Shown: positions 7,351 through 15,941 of the stretch, in pieces
Layout of the letters: the number at the start of each line of letters is the position of its first letter
Numbering within the stretch: position 1 is the stretch's first letter
Assembly: GCA_934177485.1 (NCBI GenBank)
Contig: CAKPPF010000013.1
Coordinates: forward strand, 1-18,999
DNA from: an uncultured Clostridia bacterium
GTDB taxonomy: Bacteria; Bacillota; Clostridia; TANB77; CAG-508
Length of the DNA stretch: 18,999 bases
Direction: 5' to 3'
Notes under the pieces: model-generated
Database searches by the model: none
Seen by the model: the letters and a program-made list of their open reading frames with translations, nothing else
What the model was told of the DNA's origin: nothing
Made by a program: the position numbers and the translations under genes

Positions 7351-9609
7351 TTATTCATTAATATATTTTATAAATTTCTCTGTAATTACTTCTCTTGAGT
7401 ATTTATTATACATTATATCATAATGTTTTTGCAAATCAGTAATATCTATTTTATCAATTTTTTTAATTTTATTTAATAAATCTTCATATGAATTAATATA
7501 ACATTCTGGCATATCTTTAAATACTTCTTTAGAGCCTTGATTAATTGTACCAAACACCATCTTGCCATTAAAAATTGCCTCTAGATATGTCATTCCAAAT
7601 GAATGATTTAATGAAAAATCTGTAACAAAATCATATTTTGCGTATTCTTCTTTAATATTCTCAGCAAGTCCCTCATATTTTATATATTCTTCGTCATGCT
7701 CGTTTTCAATTCTTTGTAAAAATTGTTCTAGGTAATCTCCGATTCCATATACATGTATTATTAATTTATTAAATTTATTTTTTTTCATATATTCTACAAA
7801 ATCGAAAAGATTATTTAAATCCTTTATTCTATCTTCAGATATTCTTAATAAATAAATTGAATTATATGTCTTTTTCTTTTTTATTGGTTGTATTTCATCT
7901 CTGGTTATCATTTTAGAACTTTCAAGACAGTTATTTAGTATTGTAACTTTTTCATATTGAGTATATCCAGCTTTTTCTTCATATTGCTTTTTTCCGGCCT
8001 CGGTTATAAAAACTGCTTTTTCTAGTTGATGTTTTTTCATTTCTTCTAATAATCCAACATACTGTTTTTGAAGGACATTATAAAATGTATGGAAAAAATA
8101 TATTTTATTTTTTATAAAAGGTGATTTTGCTTCCTTTAAAAATAAATGTAATGTTTCTCTTGTAGAAACTACTGTATTACTTTTAATATTCTTAAGTTTT
8201 CTTTTTAATGCAAATCCAGCATATGGAATTAAATATTCTTTATTACAGTCATATTTTAAATTTCCAAAATTTGCTTTACTAAAAAACAATAATCTTTTAA
8301 CCACATATTGAGGAGTTCTTTTTTTATCAAAATATAAAGCATTTGCATTAAGTGCATTTGGAAAGTCTCCTTTTTTTCTATGTTTTTTTAATGATAAAAG
8401 TTTTACTAAATATTTTTTCTCTAGAAGTCCCTCTGCAAGTGCCAAAGTAGCTGATACAGTTCCTCCTCTACCATACAAATTATAGCCTATAAACGTTACT
8501 TCATTTTTTTGAATTTTGTAAAATTCATCGTATATTTTATCTATATGTTTTCCATTTTTTATATACTCAAAGTCAATTTTATCTGGAAGTCTTTTCTTAA
8601 AAAATTCATTAACATTTGTATTATTTTTCTTTAATTCAGCGACAAGTTTTGTTGGAGTTTGAATTGAATATTCAAGCATTTCATCCAAATAGTAAAAATC
8701 CCTTGTTTTTGAATAATCTTTTATATCTGGTTGATACAAGATTACAGGTTTGCCTAATAATGAAAAATCAAATGCCACAGATGAATAATCAGTTATTAGT
8801 ATGTCATTATATACAAGTTCATCCATTACATCAATTTCTTTTGGAGTTACAATTATTATATTTTCATCTTTTAATTTATTAGTTATATAATCAATTTTTT
8901 CTTTGTCAAAAAATTGATGTAAGCATATTTTCAACTTATATTGATTTTGAGATAAAAATTCACGCATTTTATAGTTATTAATAACTTTTTTTATATTTTC
9001 AATAAATCTTTTAGTCTCATTATTTTCTCCAAAATATTCTCTCCATGTAATAAACCACAAAATACTTTTTTGTCTATCTTTATTTTTTTGATATTCTTCA
9101 TATCTTTTAACTAATTCTTTATATCTAGGATGAAATTCTGCATATAAAAGCTGATATTCTTTAAATTTATTTTCTTGTATCAAGGTCTCTTTAATATTTT
9201 TATTGTAATATAAAAATCTGAACATGTTATTATTATAAGTATTGCCTCTATATGTTATTTTTTTAATTGCCAAGGTTCCATGTTGTAAATAAACTAAAGG
9301 TGTCTTTATTCCTCTTTTAATATATTTTCCTTTAGGAGTTACATCCTTATAACTTAATGAAACAAATAGCATATCTGCTTTGGCAAAAAGGATATAATGT
9401 TTTATTGAATCTTTCCACACAACATTTTTCTTTTCTTTTCTACTAAGAGATTTATATGCTTTTAAATTTTTTTTGTTTTTTTTCATTATAAAATATTTTT
9501 CAATTTCATCGTTTTTTTCTACAATATGTCTCCAAAAATAAAATGAATTATTATTGGCAGTGTTACCCATGTTTTCTCCAAAAAGCCAGATAAACTTACT
9601 TTTGTTCAT
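7351..9609 (-). CDS. Fusion of a TagF-type CDP-glycerol glycerophosphotransferase and a GT4-like glycosyltransferase domain (second of two)
   Basis: The protein has 752 residues. Residues 1 to about 365 form a Glyphos_transf (TagF/TagB) domain: WLFGENMGN at the start, YLQHGT at 107-112 (the catalytic His motif, where TagF has WHGTP), a second conserved His in KICLHQ (His231), and ITDYSSVAFDF at 272-282. Residues ~370-752 form a GT-B/GT4-like domain starting VTFIGYNLYGRGGT, with a donor-side HVYGIGDY (619-626) and SFGMTYLEAIFNGK (670-683). The usual first Glu of EX7E is replaced (HSFGMTYLE; only E677 remains), so sugar-transfer activity of this half is uncertain. The start at 9609 is set by GGAGG 5 bases upstream; a frame to 9684 would overlap the previous gene. 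Likely role: adding glycerol phosphate and possibly sugar to the wall polymer on the cytoplasmic membrane face. Confidence 0.82.
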   Translation of the reverse strand: MNKSKFIWLFGENMGNTANNNSFYFWRHIVEKNDEIEKYFIMKKNKKNLKAYKSLSRKEKKNVVWKDSIKHYILFAKADMLFVSLSYKDVTPKGKYIKRGIKTPLVYLQHGTLAIKKITYRGNTYNNNMFRFLYYNKNIKETLIQENKFKEYQLLYAEFHPRYKELVKRYEEYQKNKDRQKSILWFITWREYFGENNETKRFIENIKKVINNYKMREFLSQNQYKLKICLHQFFDKEKIDYITNKLKDENIIIVTPKEIDVMDELVYNDILITDYSSVAFDFSLLGKPVILYQPDIKDYSKTRDFYYLDEMLEYSIQTPTKLVAELKKNNTNVNEFFKKRLPDKIDFEYIKNGKHIDKIYDEFYKIQKNEVTFIGYNLYGRGGTVSATLALAEGLLEKKYLVKLLSLKKHRKKGDFPNALNANALYFDKKRTPQYVVKRLLFFSKANFGNLKYDCNKEYLIPYAGFALKRKLKNIKSNTVVSTRETLHLFLKEAKSPFIKNKIYFFHTFYNVLQKQYVGLLEEMKKHQLEKAVFITEAGKKQYEEKAGYTQYEKVTILNNCLESSKMITRDEIQPIKKKKTYNSIYLLRISEDRIKDLNNLFDFVEYMKKNKFNKLIIHVYGIGDYLEQFLQRIENEHDEEYIKYEGLAENIKEEYAKYDFVTDFSLNHSFGMTYLEAIFNGKMVFGTINQGSKEVFKDMPECYINSYEDLLNKIKKIDKIDITDLQKHYDIMYNKYSREVITEKFIKYINE

Positions 9610-9625
9610 TTTTGCCTCCATCGTT

Positions 9626-12034
9626 TTAATTAAATAATTTATAAAACTCCTCAATTGCATTTTTGTTATATGCTTCATAATCAACTTGCATTATTTCAAC
9701 TTTATTATTTAACAGGTCTTGCATACCACTATAAATACCATTTTCACTATTTTCCACAAGTTTGCCTTTATTTTTTTGCATAAAGTCTCTAATTCCTGGT
9801 AAATCAGTAGAAATAACAGGTTTTCCTAGAATATTTGCTTCTGCCACAACCAGTCCAAATCCTTCATAATAAGAAGACAAAACAAAATAATCACATTTTT
9901 TTAATATTGTATATGGATTAGTTATGTTTTTAATAAGAATTATGTTTTTTCTAGCAACAGATTCTTGAGCTATTTTTATTGTATTTTCATATTCTTTTCC
10001 TACTCCACCAATTATTATTAAATACACGCTATTATTGTCTAAATATATTTTTTCGAATGCTTTAATCAATCTAGCATGTCCTTTTTCAGGAGAAAATCTA
10101 CCAATTGTAATAAATTTTTTATTTTTTGAATTTAATACATCATTTAGTTCTTCTAAAGAAACTGTGCATTCTGTTTTTTCATTAAATGAAACTTCATTAT
10201 CTTTTCCTCTTTCAATTATGCTTTTATAATTAATTATATTGTTAGCTACATATATGTTATCATTTTTATGACTAATTGAATACACAGAATCTCTCATTCC
10301 CTCCGTCACAATTGCCACTTTGTCATAATTATTATATGCATATTTAAGCGTTTTTTTATGTTGATTATTTTTAAGTTTTATTTCTTTTTCCATATCACTA
10401 TGAACATAAATAATTTTATTACAATTAAATTCACTAAAAAGCAATATTTTTCTATATTCATAACCGCCAAATTGTATAACCGTATTAAATTTTATATTTC
10501 CATATAATCTTTTTATTTCATATGGATAAACATTTTTTACGAGTTTATTAATTATAAATTGAGGCATCCAATTCATTCTGTATAAATTCAATTCTATTTT
10601 TTGAATAAACTTCATATTAGTATTTCCCATAGTAGATATATACTTTACACCATCAGGGAAGGTTAATAATTGCTCTTTATTTTTTTCAATTTTATTTGCC
10701 GAAAAAGTCAAATAATAATTTTTAGCATTTATATCTATATTATTTAAGAGATTTCTAAGAGAAGAAGTTATTCCATTTTTATCAAGATTTCCGACATAAA
10801 TAAGTACATTATCTTTGCCATTGTTTTTTATTTCTTTAATAGGTAAATCTACATCTTCATTTAATATGAATTTCTTACATAGTTTTGCAGTTACATCGAA
10901 TGAATCATACTTGCAAAATTTCTTAATAAATTCGCTATCATCATAATTCTTTGCACAATTTACCTCTTTTAATAATTCTTCAATGTTTTTTACTTTAGTA
11001 AAAGGTAATTCTCTAAAGTCAAAATATAATCCACGTGATTTTAAATATTCTTCCTCATCGTAGCAAAATAGTATTATTTTCTTCTTTGTTATTGCAAAAT
11101 CAAAGAATACACTTGAATAATCTGTAATTAAACAATTTGCAATATTCAAGAATTGATATGTCTCATATTCTTTAGGAAATTCTCTAATTTTATTAAATTG
11201 ACTAAAATCAATATTCTTTTTATCTAGAGGATGCAAGTTCACATATAAAATTTGATTTTCTTTTAGTCCTTTTTCGATTTTGGTTAAATTATCTAACATT
11301 GTTTTTTTATTTTTTTCTATATCATCTTCAGTTACACAATCTCTCCATGTTGGCATATATACAAAAATTTCTTTGTCATTTAAATTCAAATCATTTCTTA
11401 TATTCTTTTCAGAATCTTTATCAAAAAATGCTGTATTTCTTGGATATCCCGCTAGAATTGTTTTAGTATCACTAATGTTTTCTAGCATATAATCTTCTAT
11501 TAAGTGTTCTTTTGTATACTCATTTGGGTATAATAAATAATCTGAAATGAAAAAGTTTTTTTGAACATTTCCAATTTTATAATAATCACTTTTTGCTTTC
11601 TTACCTAGATACTTTAATGGTGTTCCATGCCAAGTATTTAAAATTTTCTGTCCTTCTTTTTTTATAAAAGCTGTTGGAAAAGATGTATCTGTTATAAGAT
11701 ATTTAGCTGTTGCAAGGGTTTTATAATATTTTAGGCTATTCATTACTATTATTTTTATGTTTTCAATGCCATTTTTAGCTAAGACTGCATTAGCATCTTT
11801 TATGCTTTCTTTTTTTAGTGCTACAAAAATGCTATAGTTATTATATTCTAAATTGTTAGATAATTCTTTTATAAAATAGAACATATTTCCATTTATTGTT
11901 CTACCCTGTTGTGGTTCTATAAATATGATGTTATCTTTAATTTTACATTTTTTGTAATAATTAAAATATCTAATTCTATTAAGATATGCAAAATTAGCTT
12001 TTGCTAGTTTACTAATTATATACTTAAAATTCAT
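9626..12034 (-). CDS. Fusion of a TagF-type CDP-glycerol glycerophosphotransferase and a GT4 glycosyltransferase domain (first of two)
   Basis: The protein has 802 residues. The N-terminal half is a full TagF/TagB-type domain: NTWHGTPLKYLG (133-144), MPTWRD (227-232), NLHPLD (266-271) and LITDYSSVFFDFA (302-314), which together give the two catalytic His motifs and the CDP-glycerol-binding DYSS loop. After a linker near 395-405, a GT4 domain begins NVLIYVGNLDKNGITSSL. It has ITIGRFSPEKGHARLIKAF (642-660), the standard donor-domain entry, and an intact EX7E in YEGFGLVVAEA (E724, E732). The protein should therefore transfer both glycerol phosphate and a sugar, suggesting a polymer with glycosyl substituents or a mixed repeat. 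The start at 12034 is supported by AAGGTGAT about 7 bases upstream; a GTG at 12046 lies within that box. It overlaps nothing and is 16 bases before the second fusion gene. Confidence 0.87.
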   Translation of the reverse strand: MNFKYIISKLAKANFAYLNRIRYFNYYKKCKIKDNIIFIEPQQGRTINGNMFYFIKELSNNLEYNNYSIFVALKKESIKDANAVLAKNGIENIKIIVMNSLKYYKTLATAKYLITDTSFPTAFIKKEGQKILNTWHGTPLKYLGKKAKSDYYKIGNVQKNFFISDYLLYPNEYTKEHLIEDYMLENISDTKTILAGYPRNTAFFDKDSEKNIRNDLNLNDKEIFVYMPTWRDCVTEDDIEKNKKTMLDNLTKIEKGLKENQILYVNLHPLDKKNIDFSQFNKIREFPKEYETYQFLNIANCLITDYSSVFFDFAITKKKIILFCYDEEEYLKSRGLYFDFRELPFTKVKNIEELLKEVNCAKNYDDSEFIKKFCKYDSFDVTAKLCKKFILNEDVDLPIKEIKNNGKDNVLIYVGNLDKNGITSSLRNLLNNIDINAKNYYLTFSANKIEKNKEQLLTFPDGVKYISTMGNTNMKFIQKIELNLYRMNWMPQFIINKLVKNVYPYEIKRLYGNIKFNTVIQFGGYEYRKILLFSEFNCNKIIYVHSDMEKEIKLKNNQHKKTLKYAYNNYDKVAIVTEGMRDSVYSISHKNDNIYVANNIINYKSIIERGKDNEVSFNEKTECTVSLEELNDVLNSKNKKFITIGRFSPEKGHARLIKAFEKIYLDNNSVYLIIIGGVGKEYENTIKIAQESVARKNIILIKNITNPYTILKKCDYFVLSSYYEGFGLVVAEANILGKPVISTDLPGIRDFMQKNKGKLVENSENGIYSGMQDLLNNKVEIMQVDYEAYNKNAIEEFYKLFN

Positions 12035-12071
12035 TTTTTTAATCACCTTGAAATCTGTTCTTTTAATCTAT

Positions 12072-13070
12072 TTATATCTTTTGACTTTTAAAATTAGCAT
12101 TAACTTTATGAAGATTATCTATGCTTTCGCCATATACCATTCCAATTCCATGATCATAACTTTTACTTGTTCCACCATAAAATACATAGTATTTTCCATT
12201 TTCATAAATAAAGCTACTTCTGTATATTCCCTTATTATCCCAATATTGAGATCTAACACTTGGTTTTAATATAGTTCTAGTTTTATCCCATATTATTCCA
12301 TCAGTAGAAGAAGTATAATACAAGTTCATATCATTTCTATTTGCCCATTTATCATATGCAACAACAATCATTTCATAATTTTCTCTTGTATGAATCACAT
12401 CTAAATGCCATGTTTTAAGATCTTTTTCATATTCAAGTTTTACTATACTTTCGTCATTCCATGTTATTCCATCATTTGAAGTTGCATAAGTTACAGTGTT
12501 TCCTTGATCAACATACCACATTTTATACGCACCATTTTCATATATTATAGCAGGGCTTATGTAATCTTTGCTTTTTCTATCATTTGAATATGCTGTAATT
12601 TTTTTAGGTGACCAATTAATTCCATCTTTAGTATCTCTTCTATAGATGAATACAGCATTATTTATATCATCTACATATCGCCAATAGCAATACAATTCAT
12701 TTGTATCGTAATTATAAACAATATGTGAATCCGAATTATATCTAAGTGATGCTTGTTTATCATCCGGTTCATCTAATGGGTTAACATTGTCTCCCGGAGC
12801 TTTCCAATTAACCAAATCATTACTAACTGCAATATGAGGATTTTCTTTACCATCATCTCCTTTAGGATATGGGGTATAGCTCATCCAATATTTATAGCCA
12901 TTCCATTTTTCTTTAAAAGCTAGAACTTTTGGGTGATACGCTTGATTGTCGCCATAGCTACTTACAATTTCTAATCTGTGTCTACAATTATAATTTTGAT
13001 TTGGTATAAAACATAGTGCAAAAATAATTATCAATATAACTGTTATAATAATTTTTTTCTTTTTACTCAT
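12072..13070 (-). CDS. Membrane-anchored five-bladed beta-propeller protein (GH43/GH32-like fold), function unknown
   Basis: The 332-residue protein has a KKKK N-terminus and a hydrophobic helix (7-20), indicating a signal anchor or signal peptide; there is no good lipobox. The outer domain has five propeller-type repeats, each opening with a strand such as HPKVLAF (46), DSHIVYNY (114), SPAIIYENG (172), HLDVIHT (222) and RSSFIYENG (284). Several carry an S-x-DGIxW turn (SNDLVNW, TKDGINW, SNDGITW, STDGIIW). The GYKYWMSYTPYP...ENPHIAVSND block is one I associate with a recurrent uncharacterised bacterial/phage propeller family. The canonical GH43 catalytic triad is not evident: the usual D-P of blade one is H-P here. 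It could be a glycan-binding protein or a hydrolase acting on the exported polymer. It lies between tagD and the fusion enzymes, with GAGAGGAAT as ribosome binding site. Confidence 0.75.
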   Translation of the reverse strand: MSKKKKIIITVILIIIFALCFIPNQNYNCRHRLEIVSSYGDNQAYHPKVLAFKEKWNGYKYWMSYTPYPKGDDGKENPHIAVSNDLVNWKAPGDNVNPLDEPDDKQASLRYNSDSHIVYNYDTNELYCYWRYVDDINNAVFIYRRDTKDGINWSPKKITAYSNDRKSKDYISPAIIYENGAYKMWYVDQGNTVTYATSNDGITWNDESIVKLEYEKDLKTWHLDVIHTRENYEMIVVAYDKWANRNDMNLYYTSSTDGIIWDKTRTILKPSVRSQYWDNKGIYRSSFIYENGKYYVFYGGTSKSYDHGIGMVYGESIDNLHKVNANFKSQKI

Positions 13071-13085
13071 TTTTATATTCCTCTC

Positions 13086-13517
13086 TTATACATTTGGAAT
13101 TTGGTCTACACCATTTATAGGTCTTTGTAATCCTAATTCTTTTTTTATTTTAGTTGTTGAAACTCCTTCAGTTCTTGGAAGATATATTACATCGCAATAT
13201 TCTTTTAATTCTTCAAATTTATCATTTCCTTTCCAGTCATCTCCCATAACTGTAACATCAACATAGTATTTTTTTACGTCATCAATTTTTTGATTCCAAT
13301 TATTTTCTGGTATCACCAAATCTACATATCTAATTGCTTCCAACATTTTTTTTCTTGTTTCGTAGTTATGATATGCTTTTTTACCTTTTATAGCATTGAA
13401 TTCATCTGTTGATAATGCAACAATTAAATAATCTCCTAACTCTTTAGCTCTTTTTAAAAGTCTAATGTGTCCATAATGTAATAAATCATATGTTCCATAT
13501 GTTAAAATTCTTTTCAT
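13086..13517 (-). CDS. tagD: Glycerol-3-phosphate cytidylyltransferase (TagD)
   Basis: The 143-residue nucleotidyltransferase makes CDP-glycerol from CTP and sn-glycerol 3-phosphate, the donor for every TagB/TagF-type enzyme in this operon. It starts MKRILTYGTYDLLHYGHIRL, with the HxGH active-site motif at 14-17. It also has MGDDWKG (91-97) and the signature RTEGVSTTKIK (115-125), which fits TagD (RTEGISTT) rather than ethanolamine- or choline-phosphate cytidylyltransferases. The usual length is ~130; about 12 extra residues (RPINGVDQIPNV) follow the normal end. AAGGAG lies 6 bases before the ATG, and the start is 10 bases after the preceding stop. Its presence is the best evidence that the polymer contains glycerol phosphate. 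Confidence 0.95.
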   Translation of the reverse strand: MKRILTYGTYDLLHYGHIRLLKRAKELGDYLIVALSTDEFNAIKGKKAYHNYETRKKMLEAIRYVDLVIPENNWNQKIDDVKKYYVDVTVMGDDWKGNDKFEELKEYCDVIYLPRTEGVSTTKIKKELGLQRPINGVDQIPNV

Positions 13518-13527
13518 AAATATCTCC

Positions 13528-14772
13528 TTAATTTAGAATTTTTTCTATAACTCTTTTAGATGCTTGTCCATCATCTAAGTAGTTAAACTTTTTATTAAAA
13601 ATTTCATATTTATCATTATATTCAAATTTAGTATTAGCAAATTTTATTTTTTCTATCAATTCTTCTTCATCTCTGATAATTTCTCCTGGCAGTTCTTTTA
13701 AATCCAGGTAAAATCCTCTTATATTGTCTCTATAGTCCTCCAAGTCATACATATAAAACAATATTGGCCTTTTCAAATTTGCATAGTCAAAAAATACACT
13801 TGAATAATCAGTTATCAACATATCCGATATTACATATAGGTGATTTATATCATCATAATTAGATACATCAAATATAAAATTTTTATATTTTTCAAAATCA
13901 AATGATTGTGCAACAAGCCAATGAGCCCTAAAAAGAATTATATATTTATCCGATAATTCTTTTTGAAGTTTATCAAAATCAATCTGTGTCTTATATGTGT
14001 ATCCAATTTCAGTAGAATGCTGATTATCTCTATATGTTGGTGCATATAGAATAATTTTTTTATCATCATTTTTTATGTTTAATTTTTCTTTTATATTTTT
14101 TATATCTTTGTCAGTATAGTTATATAGAAAATCATTTCGTGGATACCCGTTTTCAAGCATGCAACCTTCTTTGTTTATTTTTTTCAAGTCCCATATTGAT
14201 ATAAACTTTTCAGTTGCAAATTTAGATGGTGACAAAAAATAATTAAACTTTCTTGCTTCTGTATGATATCTGTTTCTAGTTTCAGAAATTGAATTCATTG
14301 CATTATCTAAATGCTTCAAATCACATCCAAGCCTTTTCAATGGTGTTCCATGCCAACATTGTGTAAAAATTTGATTTTTTTTAGGAATAATATAATCAGG
14401 TAATGTGTAATTAAAAAACCAATATTTAGCTTGTCCTAATTTTTCAATAAATTTCTTTGAATCAATATTAACAAGTTCTGTGTTTTTATTCTTAATTAAA
14501 TATTTATGTTCTTCTATATTTTTAAAAGCCCATACAAATTTATAGTCTCTGTACTTTTCATTACTTATAAGATATTCATACAAAGCTTTTGGACTATCGC
14601 AATAAGATCTGCCATTAAAACTTGCAAATATAATTAATTTATCATCAACTTTTATTTTTGAAGTAATTATCTTGTATTTTATAATGCTACCCCAACAATA
14701 AACTTTTCTTGCAAGCTTTCTTATAAAAATATTTTCTTTAATAAATTTTTCTATTTTTTTTTTTAATTTCAT
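13528..14772 (-). CDS. CDP-glycerol glycerophosphotransferase (TagF-like)
   Basis: The 414-residue single-domain member of the Glyphos_transf family has a basic, amphipathic N-terminus (MKLKKKIEKFIKENIFIRKL) suitable for membrane attachment. Active-site motifs are CWHGTPLKRLG (139-149), YAPTYRDN (243-250), ILFRAHW (279-285, second catalytic His) and MLITDYSSVFFDYA (318-331). It should transfer glycerol phosphate from CDP-glycerol to a lipid-linked primer or growing chain; primase and polymerase roles cannot be separated by motif. The frame is open to 14913, but that would overlap tagB by about 175 bases. The ATG at 14772 follows GGAAAAAAGGAT, a weak and close ribosome binding site, and overlaps the tagB end by 35 bases, suggesting translational coupling. 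Confidence 0.88.
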   Translation of the reverse strand: MKLKKKIEKFIKENIFIRKLARKVYCWGSIIKYKIITSKIKVDDKLIIFASFNGRSYCDSPKALYEYLISNEKYRDYKFVWAFKNIEEHKYLIKNKNTELVNIDSKKFIEKLGQAKYWFFNYTLPDYIIPKKNQIFTQCWHGTPLKRLGCDLKHLDNAMNSISETRNRYHTEARKFNYFLSPSKFATEKFISIWDLKKINKEGCMLENGYPRNDFLYNYTDKDIKNIKEKLNIKNDDKKIILYAPTYRDNQHSTEIGYTYKTQIDFDKLQKELSDKYIILFRAHWLVAQSFDFEKYKNFIFDVSNYDDINHLYVISDMLITDYSSVFFDYANLKRPILFYMYDLEDYRDNIRGFYLDLKELPGEIIRDEEELIEKIKFANTKFEYNDKYEIFNKKFNYLDDGQASKRVIEKILN

Positions 14773-15925
14773 ATCCTTTTTTCCGTTTTTCTTTTCCGTC
14801 GCATAAACTAAGTATAAATTGAGCAAGCTCAGAAGTAGTATTTTCTGTATTAATATCAATATATTTATTTCTAAATTTTCTGATTTCTTCCATATTGTAG
14901 TCATTATTTTCAATTTTGTTCATTATATCACCAAAGCTTTTGGTTGTAAATGTTTTTAATTCTTTAGGTAAATCAATATTTAACCCTCTATTTTTATTGT
15001 AATCATCTAAATCATATAAGTACAAAAATATAGGCTTATTAAGAAGACTTGCTTCAACAGACAATATTGAATAATCTGTAATAATGTAATCTGCAATTTT
15101 TATTAAATCGTAAGTTGAATATTTGCTATTAATATCACATTCATCTGGAATGCTAGCATTCTCAAGTGGGTGTAGTCTTATTATCATTCTATACTTGTAT
15201 TTATCTAAATTATAATTTTTAATTTCAGTCAGATCTATATTTTTTCCTTTTCTGAAAGTTGGGACATATAAAATTATTTTTTTATTTCTATAATTAGGGT
15301 AGTCTTTGTAAAACTCTTCTGTTCTATCATATTTAGGATCAGATATATATTCTAAACGCGGTAAACCTAATTTTATAATTTTTTCTTGACTTATATTAAA
15401 TGCTTCTGAAAAAACTTTTTTTGTTTCTTCACTTGGTGCAATTACATAATTATAATTTTTATGCATGCACATTGTTTTAGCTATTTTGCTTGCTTTGCCC
15501 TCTCCTTTATCTAATATTTGATATCCAAATTTTTTTACTGCACCAGAAGCATGCCAAATTTGTATTATTTTCAATTGTTTTTTATGTTTAAGTATACTTA
15601 TTGGAACACAATAGCTCTCTGTTATGCACAATCTAGAAGTTGACAAGTAATACATTGCTTTAAAAGAATAAGAAATCATATTAAAAACATAGCTGATATA
15701 ATCTGTGGTTTTTTCTAATCCACTTTTCATTTTTTTACATAAAAAAACTTGTTTTATCGTGCTATCTCTTTTTTCTATTTTTTCACTTAAAAGCTTAAAA
15801 TCTAAACTTTTATTATCGGATTGCATACTTATATATACAATCTGCTTTTTAGTTGGAAAAACTTTAAAAAACAAATATATAAAATTTAAAAATATTTTTC
15901 CTAAAGAAATTATTAGTCTTTTCAA
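14738..15925 (-). CDS. CDP-glycerol glycerophosphotransferase family protein, TagB-like
   Basis: The 395-residue protein has the length of B. subtilis TagB (~380). A hydrophobic, basic N-terminus (residues 1-24) precedes the KKQIVYISMQSDNKSLDF entry. The first catalytic motif is IQIWHASGAVKKFG (121-134), a variant of WHGTPLK shared by a subgroup of these enzymes. RLHPLE is at 250-255 and the donor loop is YIITDYSILSVEAS (280-293). By order and size it is the likely primase that adds the first glycerol phosphate to the linkage unit, but this is inference. It starts with TTG at 15925, supported by AGAGGTAG about 8 bases upstream; the next Met (residue 34) would remove the conserved N-terminus. 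The last residues are very basic (KEKRKKGYEIKKKNRK) and are encoded in the overlap with the next gene. Confidence 0.85.
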   Translation of the reverse strand: MKRLIISLGKIFLNFIYLFFKVFPTKKQIVYISMQSDNKSLDFKLLSEKIEKRDSTIKQVFLCKKMKSGLEKTTDYISYVFNMISYSFKAMYYLSTSRLCITESYCVPISILKHKKQLKIIQIWHASGAVKKFGYQILDKGEGKASKIAKTMCMHKNYNYVIAPSEETKKVFSEAFNISQEKIIKLGLPRLEYISDPKYDRTEEFYKDYPNYRNKKIILYVPTFRKGKNIDLTEIKNYNLDKYKYRMIIRLHPLENASIPDECDINSKYSTYDLIKIADYIITDYSILSVEASLLNKPIFLYLYDLDDYNKNRGLNIDLPKELKTFTTKSFGDIMNKIENNDYNMEEIRKFRNKYIDINTENTTSELAQFILSLCDGKEKRKKGYEIKKKNRKIY

Positions 15926-15941
15926 TTATCTACTACCTCTT

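Noticed and set aside
8616..8882. Plus-strand frame of 88 codons inside the second fusion gene
   Set aside because: Antisense to a conserved TagF domain with clear motifs; low-complexity composition.
12048..12269. Plus-strand frame of 73 codons over the end of the propeller gene
   Set aside because: Antisense shadow rich in Ile/Tyr, typical of reversed AT-rich coding DNA.
14738..14772. Programmed frameshift joining the tagB-like and tagF-like genes
   Set aside because: The overlap is A-rich, but both proteins are complete, of normal length and have their own starts; ordinary overlap with translational coupling explains it.
14773..14913. Longer N-terminus (47 codons) for the TagF-like gene
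   Set aside because: It lies entirely within the tagB-like gene and shows no ribosome binding site; the ATG at 14772 gives the usual basic TagF N-terminus.
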